DNA of 64,000 bases from G963665185 sp963665185 (GCA_963665185.2 CAXXPO010000028.1:217054-281053); one strand, 5' to 3'. Shown: positions 1 through 9,374, numbered from the stretch's first letter. The notes: generated by a model not told the origin, from the letters alone. Program-made: numbers and translations.

Positions 1-207
1 AGGCAGGCGGACGGCAGGCGGACAAGATCCTGAGCCTGGATCGCGGTCCGGCCCGGTGGATGAAAATGCAGTGATTTCAAGATGCCTCCAGATGGTGGCG
101 TCGGCCACCATGGGGCGGGGCAGCATGCTGCCCCGCCCGCGTAGCGTGGAACGAGGAAGCCCTCTTCGGGCCGGGAAGGATGCCGGACAGGGAATCCTTA
201 CAGCCGT
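1..207. other. Non-coding left edge with tandem repeat and two strong hairpins
   Basis: No gene is visible. Positions 2-23 are two exact tandem copies of GGCAGGCGGAC. Positions 93-110 can fold as a hairpin (TGGTGGC, loop GTCG, GCCACCA). Positions 113-138 form a perfect 26-bp palindrome centred between 125 and 126. These lie downstream of the leftward gene ending at 208, so the palindrome may end or stabilise that transcript, but there is no T-run and no terminator is claimed. Confidence 0.55.
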
Positions 208-1369
208 TTAAAAGCTGATGATGTCTCCGTTGCCAAGATAGTCCTTGGATGCGGAACGGAAACGGGCGGTGCCCCGGACCACCGGATACCCCGCCTCAAT
301 GAATTTCTTGGCGGTCAGGTGTCCCGTGCAGTGGTTGCAGCCGATGCGCTCGAATCCCCATTTGCCAAGGGAGATGACCAGGTCGTCATACTTCGGGTCC
401 CAGTCTTCGAACGGGGAGATGTGCAGCCCGCCGTAGATGCCGTAGAACTTGTCGTTGTCGTACTTGAGGTTGTTGTAGGCGAAGTCTGCGAATTTCAGGA
501 TGCCCTGGTGGCAGCAGCCGGAAATGAGCAGCAGCCCCTTGTCCTTGACGTTGAAGGCCAAAGACAGCTCGCCGAACACGCGGTTGATGATGGGCACGTT
601 GAACTTGAGCGCGGCCATTCCCGGGATGATCTTTTCAACCGGGTCTTTCATGATGGTCAGGGGCCCCTTGTGGGAGCAGTCCTTCATGTATTGCAGGCCT
701 TCGGGATAGAACCCGTCGTGAGCGTAGACCGGGATGCGGTTGTCGTACTTCATGGTGACCGGAAATCCCCAGAAGTGGTCCCAGTGTTCGTGCGAGATGA
801 ACAAGGCCTCGATGTCGCGCGCGGCCAGCATTTCATCGATGCCTTCACGTTTGAAGCATTGCAGCATCCAGTCGTATGACCAGCCCGTGTCCAGCAGGTA
901 CTTGTGCTTGCTGCCGTCCATTGATTCGACCTCGATGAGGCAGGAATAGCCGCCCGGATTGTCCGGGGTGCAGCGACAGGCCACGCTGTTTGGCCCAGGC
1001 TTCTTCCAGGTCGTTGGGCAACATGTTCCTGATGCTGCCGATGCCCGATTCGTAGGAGCCTTGCGCCGATCCCTTGCCGTTGGCAAAGGGCGCCCAGTTC
1101 AGTGTGTACTGGTTGACCAGAAGCCCGCCGGCCTCGTGGATGTCTCCGATAAGGTGGGCATTGTTGAACCAGCTGGTTTCCGAGATGTTGGTTATCTTGA
1201 CGCTGCGGCAGGTGCCGAAGCTTTCCATTTTCCGTTCCATCTTGGGCAGACGGTTGTAGGCCGATGACGTGTAGGAATACACGCCCATGGAAGCCAGTGC
1301 GCCCACGCAGACGCCGGTGGCGGCGCCTTTGACGAAATTGCGTCTGCTGATGTTCTTTTCGTTTGTCAT
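208..1369 (-). CDS. Tat-exported metallo-beta-lactamase-fold hydrolase, interrupted by one frameshift
   Basis: The N-terminus (about residues 1-40) has a twin-arginine signal, SRRNFVKGA followed by an Ala/Gly/Val-rich stretch, so export to the periplasm is likely. The body is a metallo-beta-lactamase fold: SHEHWDHFWG supplies the HxHxDH metal ligands, and later His residues occur in GCCHQG, YGGLH and CNHCTGH. The frame breaks at the GGGG run at 965-968; removing one base joins the N-terminal part (to LSLHP) to DNPGGYSCLIEVE and gives a continuous protein of 386 residues. Substrate unknown. It is the last gene of a leftward cluster with a polytopic membrane protein, a small RRRDFL protein and a GntR regulator. 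A sequencing error is as likely as a true mutation. Confidence 0.75.
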
Positions 1370-1387
1370 TGTCGTGCTCCTCGTCCG

Positions 1388-2801
1388 CTACTTGATGATT
1401 TCCACGGTCTTGCCAATCCACGGCAGGATATTGATGGCCAGGACGTAGAGAGCCACGCCGCCAGCCAGGCCAACGGCCAGTCCCTTGGCCAGATCGGGGG
1501 ACCATCTGACATCGTGGGCAACGATTTCCTCTTTTGTTTCCGCCAGTTCGGCATCGGTCTTGGGTACGGCCTTCCAGCCCGGCCAGCCGTCCATGAACCA
1601 GTTGTTGAGGAGGAAGATGTTGATGAGCCAGATCATGGGAATCATGGGGAACTGCTGCGGATGCGAGAAGCCTTTCTGCGTACCGAGGAAGAGGTGGGAG
1701 GTCTTGTAGTAGACCACGTACAGAACCACGGCCATGAAGGCGGTAAGAAACGTGCGCAGGCAAACATTGACGGGGCGGCTGAATTTGTTGGGCCAATTGC
1801 CGCAGTAGAAGTTGAGGTACAGGGTGGGCACAAGCCAGAAAATGGCCATTTCACCAACATGCAGCCAGCGCCAGTCGGGGAGCCATCAGGCGGCGGGTGC
1901 CGCGGATGGTCTGTCCCCAGACCAGGTCCTGGGCGTAGAAGAGAAAGAAGCACAGGGCCAGGGCGATGGCGATGATGCCGAGGAAGGACGCGGTGCGGCG
2001 CAGCCAGTCGGTTTTGATGAGGTTGAAGGGGTAGCGCTCCCAGATTGTCTCGAACTGCCAGACAATGACGGTGCAGCACATGATCCAGGCAATGTGGAAG
2101 TTGCCGGAAACCGTGTTGGCGAAAGCTTCCCAATAGGGCGGCGTGATGGCCGTGTATTGCTGCCAGGGGTAGAACAGAAATGGCCATGTGGGAGTGCATG
2201 GTCAGGAAGTAGACGATCATGCTGAAGAAAAAGGTGACCAGAACGATGGTGATGCCGCGCGCAGGCTGTTTGAGCTTCTGCCAGGGCGCGTTTTCACAGG
2301 CCACGACCCAGCTCGGCGACAGCCAGGAGGCGATGGCCGCGAACATCATGATGGCTTCCGCCGCATACTCGATGGCGTAGAAGTCGGTGAGGCCCATTTC
2401 GATGAGCCGGGTCGGGGTTGAAGTAGGCGATGCCGTAGTTACCCAGGATGTCGACGAAAAATCCCTTGATGAGCAGAACCATGGCGGCGGTGCTGAACAA
2501 GGTGAGCACAACGCCTTTGATCAACGGGTTGGTGCGCCAGAGCCAGGATTTCTTGAACGGCCAGAAATCGAAGATGTAGGCCACCCAGATGAAAAGGATC
2601 AGCAGCCAGCGGCAGACCATGTAGCCCACGTACGGAGTGTACATGCGCATAAGGCCCCGCGGGGTCTTGAAAGATCCACCAGGTGAGGTAGAAAAATGCG
2701 GCGATCAACAGGGTGTTGATCACAGCCGGCCAGGGGCCGTTCCAGCGTTTGACGAGCTTGCGGCTTTCAATGTAGCTGTAACCGGTGCTGTCTGTTTCCA
2801 T
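1388..2801 (-). pseudogene. Polytopic membrane protein of unknown function, four apparent frameshifts
   Basis: The start at 2801 follows a GAGAGGAAAACC ribosome site. Four 1-bp shifts break the frame: the G4 runs at 2661-2664, 2414-2417 and 1887-1890, and a GG near 2181. Removing one base at each gives a continuous protein of 469 residues with about ten hydrophobic helices. Its segments are IFQDP/RGLMRMYTP, AYFNP/TRLIEMG, MHSHM/PFLFYPWQQY and LMAP/DWRWLHVGEMA. Conserved-looking His residues (MHSHMPF, GNFHIAW) would suit a membrane redox or cofactor protein, but I do not recognise the family. The pieces read as good protein between shifts with no internal stops, which argues for indel errors rather than old decay. 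Confidence 0.6.
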
Positions 2802-2891
2802 GGTTTTCCTCTCCATGCGGACGGCCTCGGATGTCGGGGCCGGACTTGGCGGTCGCCCCGGCATCCCCTTTTTCAGCGGATCCACATGCGG

Positions 2892-3155
2892 TTAAGGGTT
2901 CGCATGAACCAGTTCTCGAAGTCTTTCGGGATCTACCGTTGCCGGATCGATTCCCAGAGCCATAGCCTTGAGGAACAACTCGTGTTCTCCCTCTTTTGCA
3001 GTGTCCTTTGAATCTTCCTCGAAAATCTCTTGAGAAATATCGGTCATTCCTTGCTGCCCGTCCCCAGGTGAAGCATCCGTATGGAACGGTGCACGGTTGT
3101 GGGCAATGGCGCGGCAAGGAAGGAAAATTTTCTCCAGGAAATCGCGTCGTCTCAT
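2892..3155 (-). CDS. Small RRRDFL protein of unknown function
   Basis: An 87-residue protein beginning MRRRDFLEKIF. Its ATG overlaps the stop of the GntR gene (ATGA), and a GGAG lies just upstream inside that gene, so the two are probably translationally coupled. The N-terminal RRRDFL resembles a twin-arginine motif, but the hydrophobic stretch after it is short (IFLPCRAIA). The rest is acidic and ends in a helical segment, ALGIDPATVDPERLRELV. No catalytic motif is seen. It sits between the regulator and the membrane protein, so it probably works with that exported or membrane system. Confidence 0.6.
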   Translation of the reverse strand: MRRRDFLEKIFLPCRAIAHNRAPFHTDASPGDGQQGMTDISQEIFEEDSKDTAKEGEHELFLKAMALGIDPATVDPERLRELVHANP

Positions 3156-3898
3156 ATGGCGCTCCGGTTGGACGAGATCGTGACGGCCAATGCCATGTAG
3201 GCCAGCACTGCCCGCTCCGAAAGGATGGAAGCCTCGTGCGGAGACTGCTCCCGCAGTGCCTGCAGCATTTCTATGTGGCGGGCGAAAAAATTCTCCACCT
3301 GCTTTTCCACTTCGATACCGGCCCATAAGGTTTTTTGCGGTGCGTGGGTGGAAGCCGTGCCGATTTCCCTGAAAAAGTTCCACAGATAGTGATTGTCGCG
3401 CGTACGGGCCAGTTCCCCGTAGAATTCCATGAGAAAACGGTGGGCGCTGATCGGATCCCGGTCCACCAGGGCGCGCCCCAGACGGGCGGTGACGGCTTCC
3501 AATTGCCGGATGCAATCGAGGGTGCAACCGGGGGCCGCGACCTGTGCCAGTTTTGGTCCAACCAGGAGCAGGGCGTCCATGGCCTGCTGCATGGCGGTGT
3601 CTTTGTCGGGAACGGGCTGGGCGTCGATGGGGGCCGTGCGTCCTGTGGCGTAGCATCCGCTCCGTCTGCGGATCTCCACGATGCCTGCAACCTCAAGTCC
3701 GGCCAACGCTTCCCGCACGGTGTTGCGGCTGCATCCAAACTGTTCGGCCATCTGCCGCTCACCAGGAAGCTTCTGTCCCGATTCCATATTGCGGGTGCTG
3801 ATCAGCGATACGATCTGGCCGGCTACATGGCTGTCTTTGCAGAAGGACTGATCTGGTCCAGCCAGATTGGTGTTTTGGCTCTCGTGTGACGAAATCAT
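3152..3898 (-). CDS. GntR-family (FadR-like) transcriptional regulator
   Basis: A 248-residue protein with an N-terminal winged helix of the GntR family (about residues 25-95; KLPGERQMAEQFGCSRNTVREAL is the recognition region) and an alpha-helical FCD-type ligand domain (about 105-240). FadR-type regulators usually sense small carboxylates and repress or activate neighbouring genes. It is the first gene of the leftward cluster. A palindrome ATCTGG-N5-CCAGAT lies inside its 5' coding end and a near copy lies upstream, which suggests autoregulation. The start could be further in, because the first 20 residues are not part of the winged helix. Confidence 0.85.
   Translation of the reverse strand: MISSHESQNTNLAGPDQSFCKDSHVAGQIVSLISTRNMESGQKLPGERQMAEQFGCSRNTVREALAGLEVAGIVEIRRRSGCYATGRTAPIDAQPVPDKDTAMQQAMDALLLVGPKLAQVAAPGCTLDCIRQLEAVTARLGRALVDRDPISAHRFLMEFYGELARTRDNHYLWNFFREIGTASTHAPQKTLWAGIEVEKQVENFFARHIEMLQALREQSPHEASILSERAVLAYMALAVTISSNRSAI
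3851..3867. promoter_or_regulatory. Candidate GntR operator 1 (inside gene start)
   Basis: ATCTGG-N5-CCAGAT, a perfect 6+5+6 dyad of the TGG-N5-CCA type used by FadR-like regulators. It overlaps codons about 11-16 of the regulator gene. The flank CCAGATTGGTGTTT is repeated exactly at the second site. Confidence 0.5.
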
Positions 3899-3953
3899 GA
3901 CAAAAAAATATCCCCTGTAAGAAATTTTGGCAAGGGAAACTTAAAAAAAGTGC

Positions 3954-3970
3954 TTCTGGTTGGTCCAGAT
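3954..3970. promoter_or_regulatory. Candidate GntR operator 2
   Basis: TTCTGG-N5-CCAGAT, one mismatch from a perfect dyad and sharing the half-site and the 14-base right flank of the site at 3851-3867. The two sites are 103 bp apart, close to ten helical turns. It lies just downstream of the predicted start of the leftward transcript. Confidence 0.5.
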
Positions 3971-4002
3971 TGGTGTTTATATCCTCCAGAATATTTGACT
4001 AT

Positions 4003-4031
4003 ACTATATGAACGGCAGAAAATAATGACAA
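4003..4031 (-). promoter_or_regulatory. Sigma-70-type promoter for the GntR cluster
   Basis: On the minus strand a -35 TTGTCA (4026-4031) and a -10 TATAGT (4003-4008) are separated by 17 bases, so transcription should start near 3996 and run left into the GntR gene. The rest of the 3899-4218 gap shows no gene. Confidence 0.5.
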
Positions 4032-4218
4032 TTTGGTGGGAAATAATATTATTGGCACGGCCACCGGCCCCAAAGAGTGGAAAAAAAGTTCCGTGTTCGG
4101 AAAACAATGTGGAGCGGAAAGGAAACCGGGGAAGGATCAGCGGACCTTCATGTGCAGACTTCCATTGCAGCGACGTGGGCTGCCGAGCAGAACGTCATGG
4201 ATGCGGAATCTTTCAGCC

Positions 4219-5499
4219 TCAGGAGGCAGGTGTTCCGAAAAGTCGCAAAAGGGAGCGCAGAAAGGGGTCGAAAAAAACAGTGTACTGTTGAACATTTTCC
4301 CGGGTGAAACAGCCCGGATGCTTGGAACAGTATATGAGCACGAAACGGAGTATGCCGTCCTGAAAAAAGGGCCTGGCATAGTATGAACGGATACCGCGGG
4401 GGATGAACAAGGCCCAGTCAATGGGTTTTATACTTTTGCTGGTTTCCTCGACAATGATCTGGTCCAGGCCGAAGCGGACAATGTTTTCCGCGATGGATCC
4501 TTCATAAGGATGGGTGTCGTCTTCTTCGACGGAAAGAAAGGGTTGCCCGACGCCGGTGACCATGATGAGGTTTTTTTCTGGAAATATGCGGGAGAGCATG
4601 ATGGCATCGGCAAAGGGGAAGGCGGGTTGGTTTTTCAGAAGCACTTCCAGGAGTTGCCGGGCTGTTTTGCTGTTGGACAGTGACAGATGCACGGCCGGAT
4701 CAAGGTCGGGCAGCGCTCTTTTTTCCTGGGTGGGGATTTTTGCCTGGAGCTGCGGCGGGATCAGGGACACCCACAGAAGATTTTTCCCGCCTCTGGCGTA
4801 TGCCCGGATGCGGGTGGTACAGACGGCTGTGCGTCCGTCCTGCGTCTTTATGGGGAGCAGTCCGCTCCAATAATCCGAAAAAACAAGCTGCTCGTATATT
4901 TTTTGCAGATATTCCGTCGATTCGCTCCCCAGCAGGTCAAGAAGGCTTGCCTTCCGCTCGGCTGGAGACAGCCCCAGATACGTCTGCGCGGCGGTGTTGG
5001 CCGCCACAATGAGTTTGTCGGACAGATTGGCCAGCAGCACCGGGGTGTCGAATAGCTCCAGCTTGGCAGGCAGGCCGCCTTCGCATTCGATATTGCGGGC
5101 CATGTCGACCAGGTCGGTGCAGTCGGCCACAAACCCCATGTATCCGAAACTTACCTTTGGTTCGGGCATGCCCATGCTGACCAGCCAGCGGACCATGCCG
5201 TCCTCGTTGCGTATGCGGAACAGGGCCATGCTGGGTTGGTGGTTGCGTATGCGGTCCAGGCTCTGGAAAAAACAGCCCTGATCTTCCTTGAGGACGATTT
5301 CCCGAGCGTATTCGATATTCTGCAGGAGCAGATGAATACGGCCTTCAAGACCGGAAATGGCATGTTCGTTGAGAAAGGTTATCTCATTTTGGGCGATGTC
5401 GATGCGCCAGAGCAGGGCCGGGATTTCTCCCAGATGGGCAGCCAGAGATTGTTGCAGGAACTGTATTGCCTGACCGTCTGTTTCACGGTTTATTTCCAT
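4219..5499 (-). CDS. PAS-like sensory protein without an output domain
   Basis: 426 residues from the ATG at 5499, chosen because GGAGGGGGACGCATC precedes it; a GTG at 5571 is in frame but has no ribosome site. Two PAS-like segments are visible: about residues 30-135 (ALLWRIDIAQNEITFLNEHA, then RIRNEDGMVRWLVSMG) and about 150-260 (FDTPVLLANLSDKLIVAANTAA). The C-terminal half resembles a GAF-like ligand domain (PFADAIMLSRIFPEKNLIMVTGVGQ). There is no kinase, GGDEF, EAL or helix-turn-helix. It may be a partner sensor or a divergent signalling protein. Confidence 0.55.
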   Translation of the reverse strand: MEINRETDGQAIQFLQQSLAAHLGEIPALLWRIDIAQNEITFLNEHAISGLEGRIHLLLQNIEYAREIVLKEDQGCFFQSLDRIRNHQPSMALFRIRNEDGMVRWLVSMGMPEPKVSFGYMGFVADCTDLVDMARNIECEGGLPAKLELFDTPVLLANLSDKLIVAANTAAQTYLGLSPAERKASLLDLLGSESTEYLQKIYEQLVFSDYWSGLLPIKTQDGRTAVCTTRIRAYARGGKNLLWVSLIPPQLQAKIPTQEKRALPDLDPAVHLSLSNSKTARQLLEVLLKNQPAFPFADAIMLSRIFPEKNLIMVTGVGQPFLSVEEDDTHPYEGSIAENIVRFGLDQIIVEETSKSIKPIDWALFIPRGIRSYYARPFFQDGILRFVLIYCSKHPGCFTRENVQQYTVFFDPFLRSLLRLFGTPAS

Positions 5500-5708
5500 G
5501 ATGCGTCCCCCTCCGTGTGCGTGATGACTTGCCGTATGATGCCGTAGTGCCGTTGATTGCGCAATGTTCACGAACAGGCTGTCACCGCCTGGCCGTGCCG
5601 TATCGTCGGCATTCCATTCATTTGGAAAACCGCAAAACGCGATACAGCCGGGCTTTTGCCAACCCGCCCGGAAAAAGTCCAGAGCGGGTATGGAGAAGGG
5701 GGATATTT

Positions 5709-8700
5709 CTATTCGGCAAGGTTGGCGGAGGTCTCTCTCCCATATTTTCTGAGTTTGCGCAGGTAGCTCGAGTGCCTTTCCAGATAAAAGGACAAGGGCT
5801 TCGCAAAATGCTTTCCGAAAAGGCCTTCCACGAACAATGTGGTGATGGTGCGTTCCAGAGTGAGCACCTGTTGCGAATTGATGAAGAAATCTTGTTCGTC
5901 CGGACTCATTTTTTCAATGGTCTGGCGCAGGGCCAGGGGGGCCCGCGGTTGGTACAGCCAGAAGTAGAGCAGGTCCAGGGCGTTGATGACCACCATGGAA
6001 AACAACTCGGGGTGGTTTTTTTGAACCAGGGCCTGGAAACGTTCGGGCCGGGCCAGCAGTTCGGGAATGTCATCGTCGGGATAGAGCATTTCCAGGCGGC
6101 AGAGGGTTTTCATCATCTGGTGCACTTTGTCGTCGTAATCCAGGGTGCGCATGCGCAGGTTTGTGGCGCGGTCGGCCAGTCCTTCGATGACGCCGGCCAC
6201 GCAGTCCGAGGCCAGCTTGGAAATGACCGCGGCCCACCGTTGCAGAATCCCGTTGACACCGGGAACTTCAAGGGAAAACAGGGCCATGCCGATGATGGAG
6301 TTGAATGCCAGTGCGATGGGAATGGACAGGATGCTCCGGAAGAAGTTGCCCATGGCCGCGCTTTTGGGCAAGCCGCGGAAGAGGTTGTGGCTGGATATAT
6401 AGATGCCGTTGGCCAGGGCCATGAAGCTGTAGAGCAACAAGGGGCTGGTCTGGGTGGTGACGCCGAAGCCGTGGTCCAGAATGACGGTTTTGACCAGAAA
6501 GTCCAGAAGGGGCACGGAAAAACCCGTGAACAGCAGGGAATCGGCGATGCGTTGCCAGCTGATGAGGTCCCCCCATCGCAGCAGGGGGGAGCGGCGCAGA
6601 CCGCCACCCCCCAGAACCGACTGGATGATGTTGCGCAGACCGGTGATGCCGAACCAGATGGGTGCGCCGAAGTAGGCCAGCAGCCACCAATCTTTGGTCA
6701 GTGCGAAAGTGAGGAAGGCCGGAACGAATCCGACAATGACCTTGAGCCAGTTGCGTATGGCGGTATTGAGGTAGCGCGGTCCCATTTTGAAGGCGTCGGC
6801 GGCGAGTTCCGGCGGTGCGAGGCTCAGGTCGTTGTTTTGCACCTGGCGTCCGCCCAGGACCATGAGATTTCGGCTGCGGCCCGTGGCCGGTTCTATGTGG
6901 CCTGTTTTCCATAGGCGTTGCCGTTTTCCGAAAATTAGTCGCAAAATTACCGGGGGAGTCATCCGGGCCAAATTTTTGAGGGGGGACTTGGCCTGCACGT
7001 CGGGCAGGGTGATGGATGTGCGCAGTTTGGGTTCCACCCGGAAAGGAAGAAATTCCGCATTGGAATGGACCAGGTTGCGCTGTTGGCGTGGGGGCAGGGA
7101 ATCGATGACTGTGAGTCCCATCCCGTAATTGCGCATGGCATAGCCTGACGATCCGCTGCCCATGCGGACTTTCAGCCGGTTATGCATGTAGGGCGAGGTC
7201 AATTCGGACAGGTTGCGCAGAATGTGGTTCAGCCGTTCGGGCGTCGTGCTTTCGGGAGGCGTGTCCGAAAACTGCATGCGCAGGAGGCAGTCGCGGATCA
7301 TTCTTTTTATTACCACGATGTTGCCGTGGTTGAGTGCGTCCTTGAGTCGGGAGAGTCTTCGCATCCTCGGATGGTCGGACGCGCCCTGCCGCAGGTTTGC
7401 CAGTTCGATATGGGTGATTGCGCCTCTTCCCTGGAACAGGATGTCTATGACTTCCTCCGTCTTGAGGTTGAACGGAACCAGGGTGATCCCGAACCCGGAG
7501 TGAAGATGGCGCAACCGGTGCAGGAGTTCGGCCGGGCTGAGTTTGAGAACGGTGGGCGCGTTGTTGCAAGGCAGGTTGGGGTCGGGCAGTCCCGGATTGT
7601 TGTGCGGCAACAGATACGTGTTCAGTATGGCGTCCACGGTCAGATTGTTCATGGTGTCCACCAGCTTGGCAATCTGCTCCTTTCGCGTGGGGTCGGCCTG
7701 CATGTACTCCTTGCGCAACTGTACGGTGCGCGCCTGCATGGGCTGGCGGATATTGATAAGGATGAATCGGGCCAGATGCAGGGGGCTGGGCTGGGCCTCT
7801 CCGACAAAGCTCAGAAATTCTTCGGGAGACAGCGGCTGCACATGGATGCCGAACTGTTGCTCCAGTCCGGGTCTGTCCTTTTGGTTGAACATGGTCAGCA
7901 GGTCCAGCGTGCAGTGGCGGCGGAAAACATTCACCTCCCTGTAGGCATCGAGAAATTCGGCTACAGCGGGCTGTTCCAGAAAGGCAAGGTAGTCTGCTAT
8001 GTTCCCAAAACCGCTTGGAACCCAGATCATGGTGGCATACTTGGACCCCAGGTGGGCATTGAGCCGGATGCCGAGTCTCGCTTTTATCCCCATTATTTCG
8101 GCTGCTTCCAAAAGTTCTTTGGCCATGCTTCTGGACACGTATCCCCAGTGGATGACCGTGATGATGCGGATTCCCTTGACCCATGCGTCCATCATCAGGT
8201 GGGTGGGGGTTTTGCGGCCTACCGTGGAGGCATCGTGAACATGGTCGTCAAAGGCTATCTGGCTGTCGTCCTCGGGCATTTCCAGCAAATGGTACTTGTG
8301 CAACTGCTCCAGTACTATGCCCGGCTTGCCCGACGCTGTGCGGCGAAAATCGTGTGCCAGTTTGAGCTGGCGGACATAGTCGTAACGGGCACGAACCAAT
8401 TCCTTCATTATCTGGACAAGAACCCGGGCAGTGTTGATCCGTAGGGAGGTGCAGGGCAGGGCAAGGGTTTCATCCCTAAGTGCCCGCAACGCGCGCAGGC
8501 GTGTGGCCGCTTGTTGGCTTTCCAATGACCCAAGAAGATTGATGATGGCGGAGGCTATGCGCAATCCTGTGGAAGTGGAGAGTTCCTTGATGCCGCGCGG
8601 ATGCATGAAAGGCGTGAGCAGGGCTTCCATATCTCCATCGGGTTCGGAGCGGGCCAGGGCGTGATTGACCATGTCCAAAAGCTGTTCGTCCTTGGCGTCA

Positions 8701-8729
8701 CAATACAGCGGGGAAATAATGCGGCTCAT
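5709..8729 (-). CDS. Large PHP-like and membrane-domain protein of unknown function
   Basis: 1006 residues starting at 8729; the AAGGAG fits this second ATG better than the one at 8735. About residues 160-260 look like a PHP-type metal hydrolase start: DDHVHDAS, then TPTHLMMDAWVKGI, then TVIHWG, resembling the DxHxHS ... A..G ... TDH pattern of PHP enzymes. A long middle region has no motif I recognise. About residues 640-840 contain several hydrophobic helices (FVPAFLTFAL, WWLLAYFGAPIWFGI, LLLYSFMALANGIYI). The C-terminal 150 residues are soluble and helical. It stands alone, with a possible sigma-54 promoter upstream. I cannot name a function. Confidence 0.75.
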   Translation of the reverse strand: MSRIISPLYCDAKDEQLLDMVNHALARSEPDGDMEALLTPFMHPRGIKELSTSTGLRIASAIINLLGSLESQQAATRLRALRALRDETLALPCTSLRINTARVLVQIMKELVRARYDYVRQLKLAHDFRRTASGKPGIVLEQLHKYHLLEMPEDDSQIAFDDHVHDASTVGRKTPTHLMMDAWVKGIRIITVIHWGYVSRSMAKELLEAAEIMGIKARLGIRLNAHLGSKYATMIWVPSGFGNIADYLAFLEQPAVAEFLDAYREVNVFRRHCTLDLLTMFNQKDRPGLEQQFGIHVQPLSPEEFLSFVGEAQPSPLHLARFILINIRQPMQARTVQLRKEYMQADPTRKEQIAKLVDTMNNLTVDAILNTYLLPHNNPGLPDPNLPCNNAPTVLKLSPAELLHRLRHLHSGFGITLVPFNLKTEEVIDILFQGRGAITHIELANLRQGASDHPRMRRLSRLKDALNHGNIVVIKRMIRDCLLRMQFSDTPPESTTPERLNHILRNLSELTSPYMHNRLKVRMGSGSSGYAMRNYGMGLTVIDSLPPRQQRNLVHSNAEFLPFRVEPKLRTSITLPDVQAKSPLKNLARMTPPVILRLIFGKRQRLWKTGHIEPATGRSRNLMVLGGRQVQNNDLSLAPPELAADAFKMGPRYLNTAIRNWLKVIVGFVPAFLTFALTKDWWLLAYFGAPIWFGITGLRNIIQSVLGGGGLRRSPLLRWGDLISWQRIADSLLFTGFSVPLLDFLVKTVILDHGFGVTTQTSPLLLYSFMALANGIYISSHNLFRGLPKSAAMGNFFRSILSIPIALAFNSIIGMALFSLEVPGVNGILQRWAAVISKLASDCVAGVIEGLADRATNLRMRTLDYDDKVHQMMKTLCRLEMLYPDDDIPELLARPERFQALVQKNHPELFSMVVINALDLLYFWLYQPRAPLALRQTIEKMSPDEQDFFINSQQVLTLERTITTLFVEGLFGKHFAKPLSFYLERHSSYLRKLRKYGRETSANLAE

Positions 8730-8868
8730 ATACATGCTCCTTCCAAATACAAGTCGGATGGCGATTCGTTTTTTGCGTCAAGTTTTTTGCGTGATTGGCG
8801 TTTCGTCTGTTGTGACTTGCCGGAGATGCACATTTGTGCGCGATCTTCGGCTATCTGGCAATACATAG

Positions 8869-8890
8869 TTGCGCGAATTATTCGGCGCAA
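8869..8890. promoter_or_regulatory. Dyad, candidate operator
   Basis: TTGCGCGAAT-T-ATTCG(G)CGCAA, an inverted repeat that is perfect apart from one extra base on the right. It lies between the possible sigma-54 element at 8931-8946 and the gene starting at 8729, so a repressor or dimeric regulator could bind there. Confidence 0.35.
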
Positions 8891-8930
8891 TGTTACGGTT
8901 GTGTTACAAATGATGGGCTGGCAAAGTTTC

Positions 8931-8946
8931 AGCACAGAGTGTGCCA
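8931..8946 (-). promoter_or_regulatory. Possible sigma-54 promoter
   Basis: On the minus strand TGGCACACTCTGTGCT keeps the -24 TGGCAC and -12 GC at the correct 10-base spacing; the -12 box is GTGCT rather than TTGCT. It is about 200 bases upstream of the gene starting at 8729. The rest of the gap from 8730 to 9164 shows no gene. Confidence 0.35.
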
Positions 8947-9164
8947 GAACTTTGGGCCAGTGGCCGTTTTCGTCGTCCCGGGCAGAGCTTTTTCTTGCAT
9001 GCCAAACAGCCACGGCGCTTCAAGGTTATACTTCCAGGTCCCCAAAAAAATCAGATCCAAAGACGACAAACATTTTCCACGGTTGTTGAACTTCTTTTGA
9101 AGGTCAATGTTTCCGGCTGATTGCCTCTTTTGGGGGGCTGATTCAGCCGTTCGGTCGTCTGTCC

Positions 9165-9269
9165 TTAATAGTCTTCCATAGAAATGTCCGCTTTGATGTC
9201 TTTTTCCATGTCCCGAATGGGGATTTTCACGATCGAGTCAAAAAAAGGCAACTTTGGCTGTTCAGCCAT
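9165..9269 (-). CDS. Possible 34-residue small protein
   Basis: A short ATG-to-TAA frame encodes MAEQPKLPFFDSIVKI followed by an acidic tail ending ISMEDY. The charge pattern looks protein-like, but there is no clear ribosome site (the upstream bases are A/T only) and an in-frame stop lies just upstream. It is divergent from the receiver gene at 9522. Comparative data would be needed to accept it. Confidence 0.3.
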   Translation of the reverse strand: MAEQPKLPFFDSIVKIPIRDMEKDIKADISMEDY

Positions 9270-9331
9270 TATTTTTTGAAAAATACAAGCGTTTCAGAAG
9301 GGTTGCACGAAAATTGTTGCAAGGTGTTTTG

Positions 9332-9364
9332 CCTGTAAGACATTGTTTATGTCGTTATTACAGG
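9332..9364. promoter_or_regulatory. Long dyad next to the sigma-54 promoter
   Basis: CCTGTAA-GACAT-N5-ATGTC-GTTA-TTACAGG: two nested perfect half-sites (7 bp and 5 bp), offset only by a 4-base insertion. It ends 10 bases before the sigma-54 box at 9375, so it is a likely activator or repressor site for the sulfate locus. Confidence 0.45.
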
Positions 9365-9374
9365 TGGTTATGTG

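Noticed and set aside
4052..4067. TGGCACG sequence resembling a sigma-54 -24 box
   Set aside because: The -12 GC is missing at the required spacing.
4030..4310. Overlapping plus-strand frames near the GntR promoter
   Set aside because: They run against the sensor gene and promoter, with no ribosome site or family match.
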